Under the pieces are notes generated by a model. The model had not been told where the DNA came from and ran no database searches. It saw only the letters and a list, made by a program, of their open reading frames with translations. The position numbers were made by a program, and so were the translations under genes. Below are positions 24,111 through 35,799 of a DNA stretch of 64,000 nucleotides, in pieces. Location of the stretch: contig NW_022098063.1 of NCBI RefSeq assembly GCF_002288925.2, positions 4,653,804 through 4,717,803 of the forward strand, in the 5' to 3' direction. This DNA is from Delphinapterus leucas. Taxonomy: Eukaryota > Chordata > Mammalia > Artiodactyla > Monodontidae. Each line of letters begins with the position of its first letter. The stretch's first letter is position 1.

Positions 24111-24425
24111 TTAGAAGGGGAGCAAGGGAGCAGGGACCTGAGCAGAAATGGCCAGTGAGGTAGGACAAGAGCCAGGAGAGTGTGGCCTCAGGGATTCTCA
24201 GAAAAGATGGTTCACTCACTAAAGTGTGAGAAATAATCAGAGACTATTGAGGTTTGAGTGAATGAAGGATGGAAATGATCACTGGATTTGGTGACATTGA
24301 GGCAACTGGTGACCTTGTGGTCTCAGGGGCATGGTGGAGAATTGGAAGCATGTTTGGAAGGGATTGTAAAGAGAATGTGGGAGGAGGAGGAGACCACAAC
24401 TCAGGCAGTTCTTTGGAGATGCTTC
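24111..24425 (-). repeat. L2 LINE fragment, antisense
   Basis: 'actggatttggtgacattga' and the following 'actggtgaccttgtgg' match the reverse complement of an internal L2 stretch. The 119-codon plus-strand open stretch at 24269-24628 falls mostly on it and is not a gene. Confidence 0.5.
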
Positions 24426-26189
24426 ACTGCAAATTAGAGCAGAAAGAAGCTACAGCAGCCAGAAGCAGTTTGCCCTGCCCCCTAGCCCCTAGTTACTATG
24501 CTCTGATAGGGATCATATCAGCAACAGTCCCAGAAACTATATTAGTGTCACTTTCTCCCATGGGATGGAACAAATGGGAAGAGGTGGAGAGAAGGTTTGG
24601 AAGATTTTATAATTCTACTCACTCCTGAAGATTATAAGAAATTTTAACTTATGTGATTAAACCCTGCCACCAATGAAATCTAGTATTTTTAACTCTCCTG
24701 CAGATAGCTAGCCCCTTTCTAATAATGTAGTCACAGCAAAGAAAATCATGACAGAGGTTCTTATTTTAATGCTTAGCTTTAGTAAATTTTTTTAAATTAA
24801 AAAAATTTAAATATTTTAAATTAAAAAACATTTAAAAAATTTTGAAGAAAAGCAGGCTTTTTTTCCCTGTAAAGAAACAATATCTAGTGGAACAAACATC
24901 ATCATACTTTAGGCTTGTGGGATAATTTGTCATTTTCATTATTATTCATTAGCAGTTGGGTGACAAAACCCTCCCCTTGTAAGAAAAGAACATTTCAGGA
25001 CAAAACAGCGGAATCATTTGCATTTTCTTCAATGTCTGCCTTAAAAACATACTTCTTTCTTATTTTTCTGATAGGGATGGGATTCAAGCCAAATTTATTT
25101 TTAGTCAGGTTTGATGTCCTCTTTTAAGATATTGCTTGAAACATTTTTGAGTATTTATTTTCTACTTCAAAGATGAGAGGATTTTTAAGAAGCCTTTTGC
25201 CTTCTTTGAGAGCTGGACAATTGTGTATATGATGCCAGATGATCCAAGGGGAGGTTACAGAAAGGCAGGAGCAGGCGACACACCTAGAATGTTTCCAATC
25301 TCCCTTTAAGCAGGTAGTTTATAAGTCATGGAGGAGAAAGTCATCTACCTTTACTTTGAAGAACAGAGCAGTGTTATATTTTAATTGTACATTTCAGTGT
25401 TACATAACATTGTGGACAAAAAATATTTCCCTTTGGCTAAATAAATAACTCCTTATAATTTTCAAATTTTATTTCAAGGGAAATGGTGGGTAGAATCTCC
25501 TGTATTGGCTTTTTGTAGCTATAATATTGTTGACAACATTTATCTTGGATTTTGATGTAATCCCCACATCATTTATTTCAAATCTGATGTGATTTGTATG
25601 GAAAGATAGCAGTTTCTTTCTTGATTAAATTCTGTGTTTGCCTTCAGTGATAATCATTTTGTTCATGTCCATTCCTTTTATCAACATATCCTAGGTATTT
25701 AAAATTTTTTTTAAGATTCTAAGTAGTAAATATTACTGTGATTTGATAATACATTTCTCTTAAATCCAGTCTTTAAAATATTTAAAATATATTTGTAAAT
25801 AAGTATCTAAATCTGAATTGATTAAAGAAATGGTGAATAAAATTGTATACAGACCAATTTATAAAGTTAAATTATTTTCATTAAAATTTTTTTTAAAAAA
25901 TCAGGAAACGAACTATCTCCAACTGTTCTAAATAAGTTTTTTTTTAATTTGCTACTGAAGAGTTTCTTTCTTCCTGGCTAAATTTTGAAAACTTATAACC
26001 ATGAGCCAGTGCAGTTATCTTGTTTTGATATTCTGCTCTTAAACACATTTTGTTATTGAGTGAGATATTTTTGAAAGCTGGCTCCTCTTGTTTTCTCTTG
26101 TCTGACTTTTAAGTTGCTTAATTGCAATATGTGTTTTGTCTCACAGGGATTCTCAATAGTATGCTCCCTGAAGAGAGAGAGAATTTTTC
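24426..26189. other. Unassigned AT-rich sequence
   Basis: No gene seen. A very AT-rich patch at 24785-24842 is partly self-complementary (runs of ttaaatt/aatttaa). Several open stretches near 24915-25448 have no domain. Confidence 0.4.
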
Positions 26190-26945
26190 TTTGCAAAGAG
26201 CCAAACTTCAAAAATTCATTTGAAAACTTTCAAATATACATGAAATAGAAAAGAACAATGAATATCTTTTTGCCTGTCACTCAGTTTCATCATTTATCAA
26301 GATTTTGCCCCATTTGCAATATTTATCCTTTATTTTCCTTTGCTGAAGTATTTAAAAAACAAACATGTTGTTTTACTCCTACATACATCAGTATCCTTCT
26401 CTAAAAATTATGGACCATAATCTAACCACAATCTTATTATCATAACTATCATAATTTCTTGATAACTTCTAATAATTATTCTACAATCAAATTTCTTCAT
26501 TTCTCACTGAAGGTCATTTTACAGTTGGTTTGGTTGAGTCAGGACCCAAATAAAGTACACATTAATATGTAGTTGATCTTTTTCTTGAATCTCTTTTGAT
26601 CTGGAGTAGTCCTCTTCCTCCTGCTTTTTTATCTTCTGCAGGTGACATGTGTCAGAAACTGAGTTCATTCTTTAGAATGTTTTCTTTTTGGATTTGTCTG
26701 TTGGCTTCTTTGTGGTGATGTTTAACTTTCTCTTCTATTCGTCTCTTGCCAGTAAATGAGAGATGTCTACAGGCTTGATTTTATTCTGGTTCATTTGTTT
26801 CCACAAGAACACTTCATAGCCAGGGCTATCTATGTGCTTTGTGTTGTGTCCCATTGTGAGACACACACAGTCTCTGGTTTTCTCACTTCTAAGGATGCTA
26901 AGATTGATCATTGGTTCATGTGGTAACACCTAGTCCCTCCATTTT
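26190..26945 (-). repeat. L1M-type 3' UTR, antisense
   Basis: 'tttacagttggtttggttga', then 'ggatttgtctgttggcttct' and 'gctaagattgatcattggtt' correspond, in reverse complement, to the long 3' UTR shared by old L1MC/L1ME families. The order is kept over about 700 bp. Confidence 0.6.
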
Positions 26946-29339
26946 CATGTTCCCCATTCTTTTATCTAATGCCTCTGTCCATTGGTGACTGTTGCAAGGG
27001 ATTGCACAATGGTGCTTTTCTAGTTCTGTTTTTCCTTTCATGTCAATTACCTTCAATTCTTCAGTAAAGAATAACTTTTCTGTTGTTGAACATACTATAA
27101 GGTTCCCCTAACATATAAGTTCTTCCAGGAAAGGTGGAATAAACGTTTAATTCTTTAATTGCCAATAATTGCTCCTTCAGCCCTCAGAACTGTTTGCTGC
27201 TAACAATTTCCCTGCAGAACCCACAGCTGGCTATCAGGCAAAGTAAGTGACCAATCTCTCTTTGTCTGGTAGACCTGGCCTGTGAGCCCTTGATTAGAAC
27301 CTAGCATGGGGTTCCTGATCCTAGCAGATTGAGCCCAGCCCTCTCTGAAAAGGTTTCTGAAATTATGCCCCAAGTCAGATTGCAGACGTGAGGGGGTTTG
27401 GAGATTGCTCAGCCAGTGATGTAGGGTTCGTTTTCAAGGTTTCTGATGAACATGCTATGTGAAGTGTTAAAGTCTGTGTCACATCCCTTCACAGTACTTA
27501 CACAGCTTGAAACCACAGATGTGCTTATCATTTGATTGATATTCTTTCTCACTAGACTGTAATGTCAGAGGACAGACCAGGTGTGTTTGGCCACCCAGTA
27601 TAAGAAGCTAGAACTTTTCTGGTTTTAAGAGATAGAAGTTCAGCTCAAACTACAATTGGCCCTTGAACAAAATGGGGGGTAGGGGTAGGTGTGCCAACCC
27701 TCCACGTAGTCGCAAATCCATGTATAAATTTGTATTCATTCCTGAAAAAAAACCTGCTTGGAAGTGGACCGGTGCATCTCAAACCTGTGTTGTTAAAGGG
27801 TTGATTTAATGTGTAACACGAGGAGAAATTATTTGGAGAGCTATGAGGGTAGCTCACTGGGCTGAAGGACAAGTTACAGAATGTTCAGCTGCTCTTAGAA
27901 TTTCAAGCAGTTCAGTTGGACTTGAATGTCTTCAACACTCTCTGTCTCTTTTCTTTTTACCTGTGATTGACAGCTTTGTTCTCTCAATGCTTCCATGTGG
28001 TGGTGGCCATGGCAACAAGCTGCACAAGGAGTTGTGTCCTTTTAACATCAGGGCTCTTGATTGATCTATCTGGAGACATGCTCATCTCTAGACCAGTTAT
28101 TACTGCCAGGGGAAGTGGGTGCTCTGGTTGTGTCCAGTGTCCAGCTCTGTATTCATGAGGGGGGAGAACAGTGATAGTTTCCATCATTCTAGATGATCAG
28201 AGTAGAAGTGAAGCAGTTCCCCATAGAAACAGGAGGGTGCTCTTAAGCAAAGAATGGAAGATGTGTACTGTGTAGGCAAAAATAGATGTTACTATACATT
28301 TGTATCTCCAGCACCCAAAAAAGTAAATGTTGCATTTAGCAAAATTTTGTGGAAGACTCAGTGGAATCAAGGAAGGCTGATAGCTTTCATGTAATGCATT
28401 AGGTATGTAGAATCTATTTTGACACAACATACTCCATAAAATCACGAAGAGTTTTATTTGCTCTGTGGGTTATCTGATCCACAAAACATTTTACTTAAAA
28501 TTGCTGTTTTAATTTTTCTTTAAAAAACACTTTGCTCTAGCCTTCACAAATTCTCAAAAGTAATGTTGAACTCTCAAAGTTAATCCTTTATAATGACATA
28601 AATAATTTCTCTAGTACTAAAAATAGCGAGTCATCAGGACCTACAAATTTCAACATATCTCAGCATGTATTCAAGTGCTGGATCCTTTCATGTTGGTTAT
28701 GGTACCTGCCACTATTCTTTGCTTCAACATGAGAGCTGATATACATGAAGACTAAGCCAAATAAAATTTTGTTTTCAAATTTGTTCATCAAGTGATTTTT
28801 TAAATTCCAACAAATAGCTATTTTTCATTTTTTTCTGGGACAATGAAAGATCACAAAGTTTTCATCATCATTGTTTTCTGATCCTGTGTATAACTCAGTA
28901 CCGACTGAGAATTATGACTCCCTGCTACCCACTGCTTCAACTTGACCTAAGTTTATCTAATGAGGAATCATGACCCTAAATTCATTCTTCATGTGTGAAT
29001 TCATTCCGATCACTTAAAATTATAGGACTCTCTAGGAAGAAAACAGCACATATTATCAGTGGCAGAAAAGTATAACATTCTTCTTTTGTTTCCTAAGTTA
29101 ATGAAATCTTTAAGCAACTGGATGCAATCCTTTTTTTTTTTCCTATTAGTAAATGTATCATAAAATATTTCATATAAAAGTTGGGGCCTGTTTGCCTTGA
29201 ATAATTATTCGACTTTTAAATTGGACTCCTTACAATCACCATAAAAATATGAATTTGGAATTATGTAAAAAATTAAGTAAATACTCAAATGTCTTTAACA
29301 TTTCGTTCCCTTAACTCTTTTTGATATCTATCATCAAAG
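26946..29339. other. Unassigned sequence
   Basis: About 2.4 kb with no convincing element. Short open stretches at 27645-28445 overlap on both strands with no domain. 'actagactgtaatgtcagag' at about 27552 resembles an L2 3' motif but is too short to call. Confidence 0.35.
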
Positions 29340-29775
29340 GGAATTTCACATTTAAAAGGTAACAAAGTGTTGAATTTATTATCCCCCCTCTCTCCCATGA
29401 TGGTAAATGTAAATCAAGTTGATGATGAAATCTGCAGTAATGTTGTTTTGATGGCTTTAGATGCAGGAGAATTTGGAAGCCAATATGCAGTTCATTTAAC
29501 TTGTGCCCAAGCCATCTGTTTATCTGCATCACTCAGCCAGCCAGCTTGCTTCTTTGCTCCTAGAGTCTACAGAGCTGATTAACCTGGATGAAGATTCCTG
29601 GCAGCCTCAATTCACTTCCTGAATCTTCCACACCATCCAGAATTCCCTGGTGGAGCCTGGCAGGATATTTGGAAAGGCAAAGAGGCTCTTTTGGCCTGAG
29701 ATGTAGTGTAGATATAAATGTCAGCTGCTGAACCATTGCTGGGGAGAATGACTTCAGGGTTCAAGGCTTGTTAGA
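29340..29775. other. Complex non-repeat segment, possible conserved element
   Basis: Balanced-composition sequence with no visible transposon or low-complexity content, unlike most of the window. Both strands hold 71-73 codon open stretches without a recognised domain. Conservation cannot be judged from one sequence, so this is only a candidate. Confidence 0.2.
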
Positions 29776-30679
29776 AATAAATTTCGAGTTACCAGCCAAC
29801 TATAATATAGAATCACCAAGAAGGGGAATATTTTGGTCTTGATCATCTCGTTTCTTTGTTTTATAGCAATAGGAATAGTGTAGTTCAACTAAGTTTAATG
29901 TGCCAAGAAATTATTTATCAAAGTCACTTGGAGGATAAGACAGGTGACTCTTTTTTACCTTCCATCCCAACCTATATTAGAAATGACCTGGCACTAGAAG
30001 TCTTATTCCTTTGGATGGTGGAGGCTGTGCTTTTTAATATCCCCTGGGACATAATTGTATTAAGATCCATTATAGGGGATCAGCCAGGGCAGCAGTGATA
30101 TTTGGCCTGAGTGACTTTGAATCTTCTCTAAGTGAAGCACAGAGTATTTGGCCATTAATTTGTACCATGAATATGAGTCAGGGACCTGTCCTGCCTTTCT
30201 CCCTCATGACTGTGGTTTTAGTCATCTTGTCCATTTGACCTCTGGACTGTGCAACTGCCAGGAACTGTCCAGTTGTCCAAATCAGAAGCAAGGAGGAGTG
30301 TGAAAGCTGCTGATAGAATACAGGCCTGTAAATCAGAGAAGAAAAGTCCCTTATTGCCAACAGCCCTTAGGCAGTGGAAACTTCTCTTGCTGTGCTGTCA
30401 TGCTGCTGCTGAGCATCCAACCACAGGGCACACCCACCCATCACTGGGTCATCAGTCAGAATAATTCATGGCAGTTGTATATTGCCTTGTGTATAGTCCA
30501 ACAGCATTTAAAAAAAAATTTGGCTTAGGGTTTCTTCTTCAATGGCAAGCATGGAGAAAATAGTTTTCTGATGAAATTACCAGTATAAAAAAGAAGGAAG
30601 ACAAAAAAAGGCAGGTCTGAGAGTACTGTATATCAAGACAAGGGGGTGGTTTTATGATAAAAGCCCAATCACTTAGTGA
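29776..30679. other. Unassigned sequence
   Basis: No gene or repeat recognised. An A-run near 30510. Confidence 0.3.
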
Positions 30680-31015
30680 GGATGAAGGCATCCCATCAGA
30701 CGTGATCAGGCCCCTCCCTCAGACTAAATTGTGTACAGTTCATTGACATTCCTCGGCACCACTGCCCTGGACTGAGCCTTCTCAAAATTTTGAAGTCAGT
30801 CGTGTGTGTTTTCGGTGCCTCCCGGCTTCCCTTGTTTAGCCCCATGTCTGTCTTCATGATCCCTCTCATGGCCACCCAGAGCCCTCCCACCACAGCGCCC
30901 CTCAGAGCCTTGCTCCCTTGGGTTGCTGTTTTTACTGCAGTGCGGCCGTCCCTCAGTCCCCCCTCAGTCCTATGCTTTGTTCTAAAAGCACTGCTGAAAC
31001 TGTGCAACTAAGTAC
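30680..31015. other. GC-rich unassigned segment
   Basis: C-rich on the plus strand and clearly more GC-rich than its flanks. Open in both orientations: 73 codons plus (30790-31011) and 103 codons minus (30696-31007). Such paired openness is usual for GC-biased sequence that happens to lack stops. It could be a fragment of a processed transcript, but I recognise no protein. Confidence 0.25.
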
Positions 31016-31194
31016 CCAAGAACTGGTGAAGTGTTAGGGATAAAGGTCTACTGATCTATGTGCCTTTTACAGAGGACCCCGGGATGTCACTGGTATTGAC
31101 TCTATGAAAGAGCACATAAATGGTGGGATATCCCGCTTTTCACCCTTCCCCAGTCCAAGATAATTAGTCCCAAGTTTTGACGTTGAAGCTTGTC

Positions 31195-31345
31195 AACTAT
31201 ATTCCTTGCTCCTAAAAGTGTGGTCCACTGACCAGTGGCATTGACATCACCTGGGAATTTATTAGAAATGAAGAATCTCAAGCCCTATCCCAGACCTACT
31301 GAATCAGAATCTGCTTTTTTACCAAGAGCCCCAGGTAATGATTTT
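31195..31345 (-). repeat. MER5A-like hAT-Charlie MITE, antisense
   Basis: 'aaagtgtggtccactgacca', 'gacatcacctgggaatttat' and 'cctactgaatcagaatctgc' are the reverse-complement half of MER5A. Substitutions throughout show great age. Confidence 0.8.
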
Positions 31346-31489
31346 TCATATTAATATTTGAAAAAAAATTGATCTATTCCATACCAGGTTTCAGTGAAAA
31401 TAAGTGCTGTGTTGTGTCAGGCTTCTGATGAAAATAGAAAATAAGTATCCTGACATAGGTAAGGGTGAAAAGCTTGGTATGGAGCAGTT

Positions 31490-31672
31490 GGTCTCAAAAT
31501 TCCTTATGTGTAAGAGTCAGCTGGAAGGTTTATTAAAACATGGGTTACTAGGACCCAGCCTCAGAGTTTCTGATTTAGGTCTAGGGGGAGCCTGAGAATT
31601 TGCATTAATAAAAAGTTCCCAGTTGATACTGATCCTGCTAGTCCAGGGATTACACTTTAAGAACCAGTGACA
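31490..31672 (+). repeat. MER5A-like hAT-Charlie MITE
   Basis: 'aaggtttattaaaacatggg', 'cagagtttctgatttaggtc' and the terminal 'acactttaagaaccagtga' follow the MER5A consensus order in sense orientation. With the antisense copy 150 bp to the left it makes an inverted pair. Confidence 0.85.
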
Positions 31673-31819
31673 TATAGTGATGCATAGTGATACAATGGAA
31701 ACAATCTATGCTGGTTGACGCCCTGGATAGGAGCTTTGTGGCAGGAACTCTGGTAGGTCCTTGTACATAAATCAAGAACACTCCATTTAGAAGCTTTAGA
31801 TCAGAGTTTTAGGGCAATC

Positions 31820-31955
31820 TTTACCATTGCCGGTCCTGGTGACCTAGTACAGGTCACACTGCCTCTCTTGACTTCAGCTTCTGTACCTGACAAAATAAAG
31901 AGTGGCTTAGATGCTCTATATCATACCCACCATTTCTAAAATTCTATGCTGTGTA
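31820..31955 (+). repeat. MIR-type SINE
   Basis: 'ggtcctggtgacctagtaca' followed by 'gacttcagcttctgtacctg' and 'aaaattctatgctgtg' resembles MIR/MIRc in sense orientation, the mirror image of the copy at 16090. Confidence 0.6.
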
Positions 31956-34059
31956 ATATTTTTGGTGATTCCTTGAGACCTAAGTCAGAGAAGTAATTCT
32001 AAGTGGAGGATCTCAGATCCAGGAGATGGAGAGGAGCATGAACCATGATGAGGGTTAGCTGGGGTTTATCTGAGACAATCAAAAATGATTTCTCTCAAAG
32101 TTGGCCAACATTGTGCCTGCAGGTGGACCCAGACACACATTTCCTAACAATTCATTACCCCTGGAATTCTTTCTTTACTGGGGAATTGGAAAAATTCAAA
32201 GTCTAACTTTTCAGCAGTATGAAATATCTTGGAACCAAAGGATAGAGAGGTCTCAATATATTTGGAACCCAATCAGGTAGTTTCAATTTTTTGGATTTCT
32301 ACCAAATGGGAAAAATATATTTCTCAGTAAATACACAGCCCTAGTCAACAAATTACCGCACTGTTTTCATAGATTAGGTGTTAATGTTTAGGAATAAGTA
32401 CACTCAGGGATTTGGTCTTTCTGTAGGTATGTCTGGGAGTATTAAAATCTGAATCTGTGTTCTAATGAAATTTTACTTCTGTTGTGTAAGTAAATGCATC
32501 GGCTATCATGCGTGATGGTAGAGTCTGATCATTGGTGTCAAGGCTCATACATGTTGAAGTACCTTCACCATGTCAACCTGAAATATATTACCAGTTCTCT
32601 TGTTAAGGAGATACACCTTCAGAGGAAGGAGACCTCAAGGGTCAGGTTAAACATCCAGAGTCAGAGCTGGGGGTAGAGGTGGGCAGTGTTATAACAGAAT
32701 ATGCTGAGAAGCAAGCAGAGAGCTATGGATTTGTCATAAGGAAAGTTAAGAGTCATCATAGGTGATGCCTCAAGCATAAGGAACAACAACGAGAAACAAA
32801 AAGAAAAAAATGTGGAGTCCGTGGTTGTTGAATAGTTTGTAGGAACAGACTGACACTTGGGTTTCTGATAACTGCCTCTAGTATATGTGCCTTGAATTCT
32901 CTTTCTTTTCCCCTTCTTCGCAGTGCAGTTTCATATGTGAAAGAATTTCTCTGGAGAGGGCTTTAAAAAAACTAACTAAAAATATCCTAGAACATGAGAA
33001 GATCCTTCAAGTTTCCGAGGTTTATTTTATATTTTAAAACATAAATTAAAAAGCATTGAGGACCTGATCTAACCCAAGATAAGACATGAGTTCTGACAGT
33101 TGCCACTTCTGCAGTGTGTAGGAAAGTAGGAGTGTGTAATCAAATAGAATAAGTAGCTAGGATGATCCCACATAGGTCCTGGGCGTTAACACTTGTGCCT
33201 TGCTTCTAGGCCCTCTTGCCAAAACCCTATTGCTTTACTTCTCTACTAAAATAACAATCCTCTGTCCTACTTTTTTGTATTATATTTTTTTTATTCATAG
33301 GAAATTTTCTCACTTCATGGCATCGTCTAAAAGCTTTACTTACCCTTGTTTTAGCTACTGTGTATCTAAGTGAATTATAGTGAAAGCTGCCTTATCTAAT
33401 ATCTGGCAATCCTGTGGAAATCAGCATTTTGAATGTTAATCTATTAACGCAAATTCTTTTGGAATAAAGGGGTCAGACCGTGGTGCGGTTGGTGGTGTAA
33501 AGTTTAGAGGAAGCAGGATGTTTTATTCTGTCACAAAACGTCTACAGATAATGTTAGTGTCATTGGGTTTTTTGTTCATTTAATATTGAACAATGAAAAG
33601 GTGACAGCCTGGTACAATATACACGGCCTCATAGGTGTCTATCTATATTTTTACTAATTGGACAAGCATGCCAAATACATAAAGATTTTATAAAAGTAAT
33701 TCATGCATGTTTTGGGAAATTTGGAACAAGCAGAATATATAAAAATGTAGAAAAAGATTTAATCATGACCCCACAACTCAGAGGGCACCATTCATTTGTT
33801 CAGTGTAAATCATTTATAATATATTAAAAACTTCTATAACCTGTTTTGCTGCTTCTTCGTGGATTTGTTTAATCCTTGCTACAGTGAGGGTGTAATGATA
33901 TGGCAGCAATCTTGCCCTGTGGATTATTTAAAAAGTAATAACTTTTCTTGACCCCATATTCAGGATTGCCATTGGTGACCTGCACCTCCATCTTCAAGTG
34001 ATCTCCTCTCTTGGCCCCGTGGACCTTATTCTCCCTTTCGATCCCCTCTTCTCTGTATC
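31956..34059. other. Unassigned sequence
   Basis: No gene supported. The segment 33620-33840 ('taaaagtaattcatgcatg' and following bases) resembles an old interspersed repeat whose family I cannot name. Confidence 0.35.
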
Positions 34060-34073
34060 CTCCACTAACTCTT

Positions 34074-34098
34074 TTTTTTTTTTTTTTGATTTTTGGGG

Positions 34099-34130
<32 letters not shown>

Positions 34131-34390
34131 CTGTGTTGGGTTTTTCTTTTTTTTGCGAGGGCTTTCTCTAGTTGTGGCAAGCGGGGGCCACTCTTCATCG
34201 CGGTGCGCAGGCCTCTCACTATCGCGGCCTCTCTTGTTGCGGAGCACAGGCTCCAGACGTGCAGGCTCAGTAGTTGTGGCTCACGGGCCTAGTTGCTCCA
34301 CCGCATGTGGGATCCTCCCAGACAAGGGCTCGAACCCATGTCCCCTGCATTAGCAGGCAGATTCTCAACCACTGCGCCACCAGGGAAGCC
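34074..34390 (-). mobile_element. CHR-2-like SINE with perfect target-site duplication
   Basis: Antisense, with a long T-rich tail including T26 at 34105-34130, then the CHR body and tRNA-Glu head ending 'accagggaagcc'. Flanking repeats ctccactaactctt at 34060-34073 and 34391-34404 are identical. Retains many CpG sites. Open stretches of 86-116 codons over this region are made of SINE and homopolymer. Confidence 0.95.
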
Positions 34391-34426
34391 CTCCACTAAC
34401 TCTTCAACCTCCACTTTGTGCTTCTT

Positions 34427-34780
34427 TTTTTAAAAAAATTTAATTAATTAATTTGTTTTTGACTGCATTGGGTCTTTGTTGCTGCATGCAGGCTTTTCTC
34501 TAGTTGCAGCAAGCAGGGGCTACTCTTCGTTATGGTGTGGACTTCTCATTGCGGTGGCTTCTCTTGTTGTGGAGCACTGGTTCTAGGCACCTGGGCTTCA
34601 GTAGTTGTGGCATGTGGGCTCAGTAGTTGTGGCTCATGGGCTCCAGAGCACAGGATCAGTATTTGTGGTACATGGGCTTAGTTGCTCTGTGGCATGTGGG
34701 ATCTTCCCAGACCAGGGCTCGAACCCGTGTCCCCTGCATTGGCAGGCAGATTCTTAACCACTGCACCACCAGGGAAGTCC
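34427..34780 (-). mobile_element. CHR-type SINE with perfect target-site duplication
   Basis: Antisense, second SINE in a row. Tail 'taaaaaaatttaattaatta', body 'tctagttgcagcaagcagg', head 'accagggaagtcc'. Repeats ccactttgtgcttctt at 34411-34426 and 34781-34796 are 16 of 16 identical. CpG sites are mostly decayed to TG/CA, so it looks older than its left neighbour. The body holds a repeated 'gtagttgtgg' module. Confidence 0.95.
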
Positions 34781-34796
34781 CCACTTTGTGCTTCTT

Positions 34797-34974
34797 GATG
34801 ACCGCTTCGCAGGCTCAGTTTTCAGCTCTCTGCTTCCTGCATTCTTCACCTAGGTGATAACATCCTTTCTCCTGGTTTCAGCCATCACCTCTGTGGGCTG
34901 GGTTCTAAATTTGTGTATCCAGCCAAGACCCACTTGTGCATCTTTGCCACAGGCACTTACCAGGCATCCTTTTG
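34797..34974. other. Unassigned sequence
   Basis: Short unique stretch between a SINE and an L2 relic. Confidence 0.3.
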
Positions 34975-35315
34975 CATGCAGCCCTGGATCGGACACTGAG
35001 TGTGGAGTGGCTAGGAGATAGGCAAAGTCCATTCTCTCAGAGTTGTATTCTAGAAGGAGTAGACAGACGATACACAAAGAAACAAATAAACCTATAATTT
35101 AGGATCATGCCAAAAGTTTGTGAAGATTAATAAAGCAGAGTGATCTGAGGAAGAGTGATGGGGGTAGCCAATATTATTTTGATAACGTGGTCTTGAAAAT
35201 CTCTCTAGAAAGGTGATGTTTGAGCTGACACTTCAAACAAGAAGAGTCTGACCATGTGAAAATTTTGGAGACACTCATTCAGATAAAAGAAAACAAAAGG
35301 GCAAGTGCACAGGTC
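34975..35315 (-). repeat. L2 LINE fragment, antisense
   Basis: 'acaaagaaacaaataaacct', 'aaaggtgatgtttgagctga' and 'aaagggcaagtgcacaggtc' match antisense L2 order. Diverged and inactive. Confidence 0.6.
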
Positions 35316-35799
35316 CTAAACGGAAAAGGCCTTCATATGCTCAAAGAATCAAAAGATCAGTTACAGAGTTAAGAGCAAAAATACTTAATTCCAATTGCAG
35401 TAATTTCTATGACAGAGAGGTATGGAATACTATGGGAACATCAACAGGGGAACCTCATCTTAATAATGTATTGTAAAACTTTTGCAATATCAGTATAGTA
35501 TGTTATTTTATAGCAGTATTTTTAATGTTTACATCTGTATTCCATTTTATGATTATACCACAATTTTTAACCAAGAGTCTGTTAAAAAATTGAATTCCAC
35601 AGAATCAGTTTTTTAATTACAGGAATTCCCAGTGTCTCAAAAGAAAATTATAACCACAAGGCAAGCATATATAAGAAAGCAGCATAAAGATGCTGGCAGC
35701 AAACCAATGTGGGTGGGAAATCACCAGCAAGGGGAACTCTGCTCCTCCTCTGGTAGTTCTGTAATTGTTTCAGGAGTGTTATTCCTGTTCCTAAACCAT
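35316..35799. other. Unassigned sequence
   Basis: Nothing recognised; AT-rich. Confidence 0.3.

Noticed and set aside
24269..24628. 119-codon plus-strand open frame
   Set aside because: Mostly antisense L2 sequence. No domain recognised.
33869..34353. Open frames with Lys or Phe runs
   Set aside because: Produced by the T26/A-run of the SINE tail plus the SINE body, not a gene.
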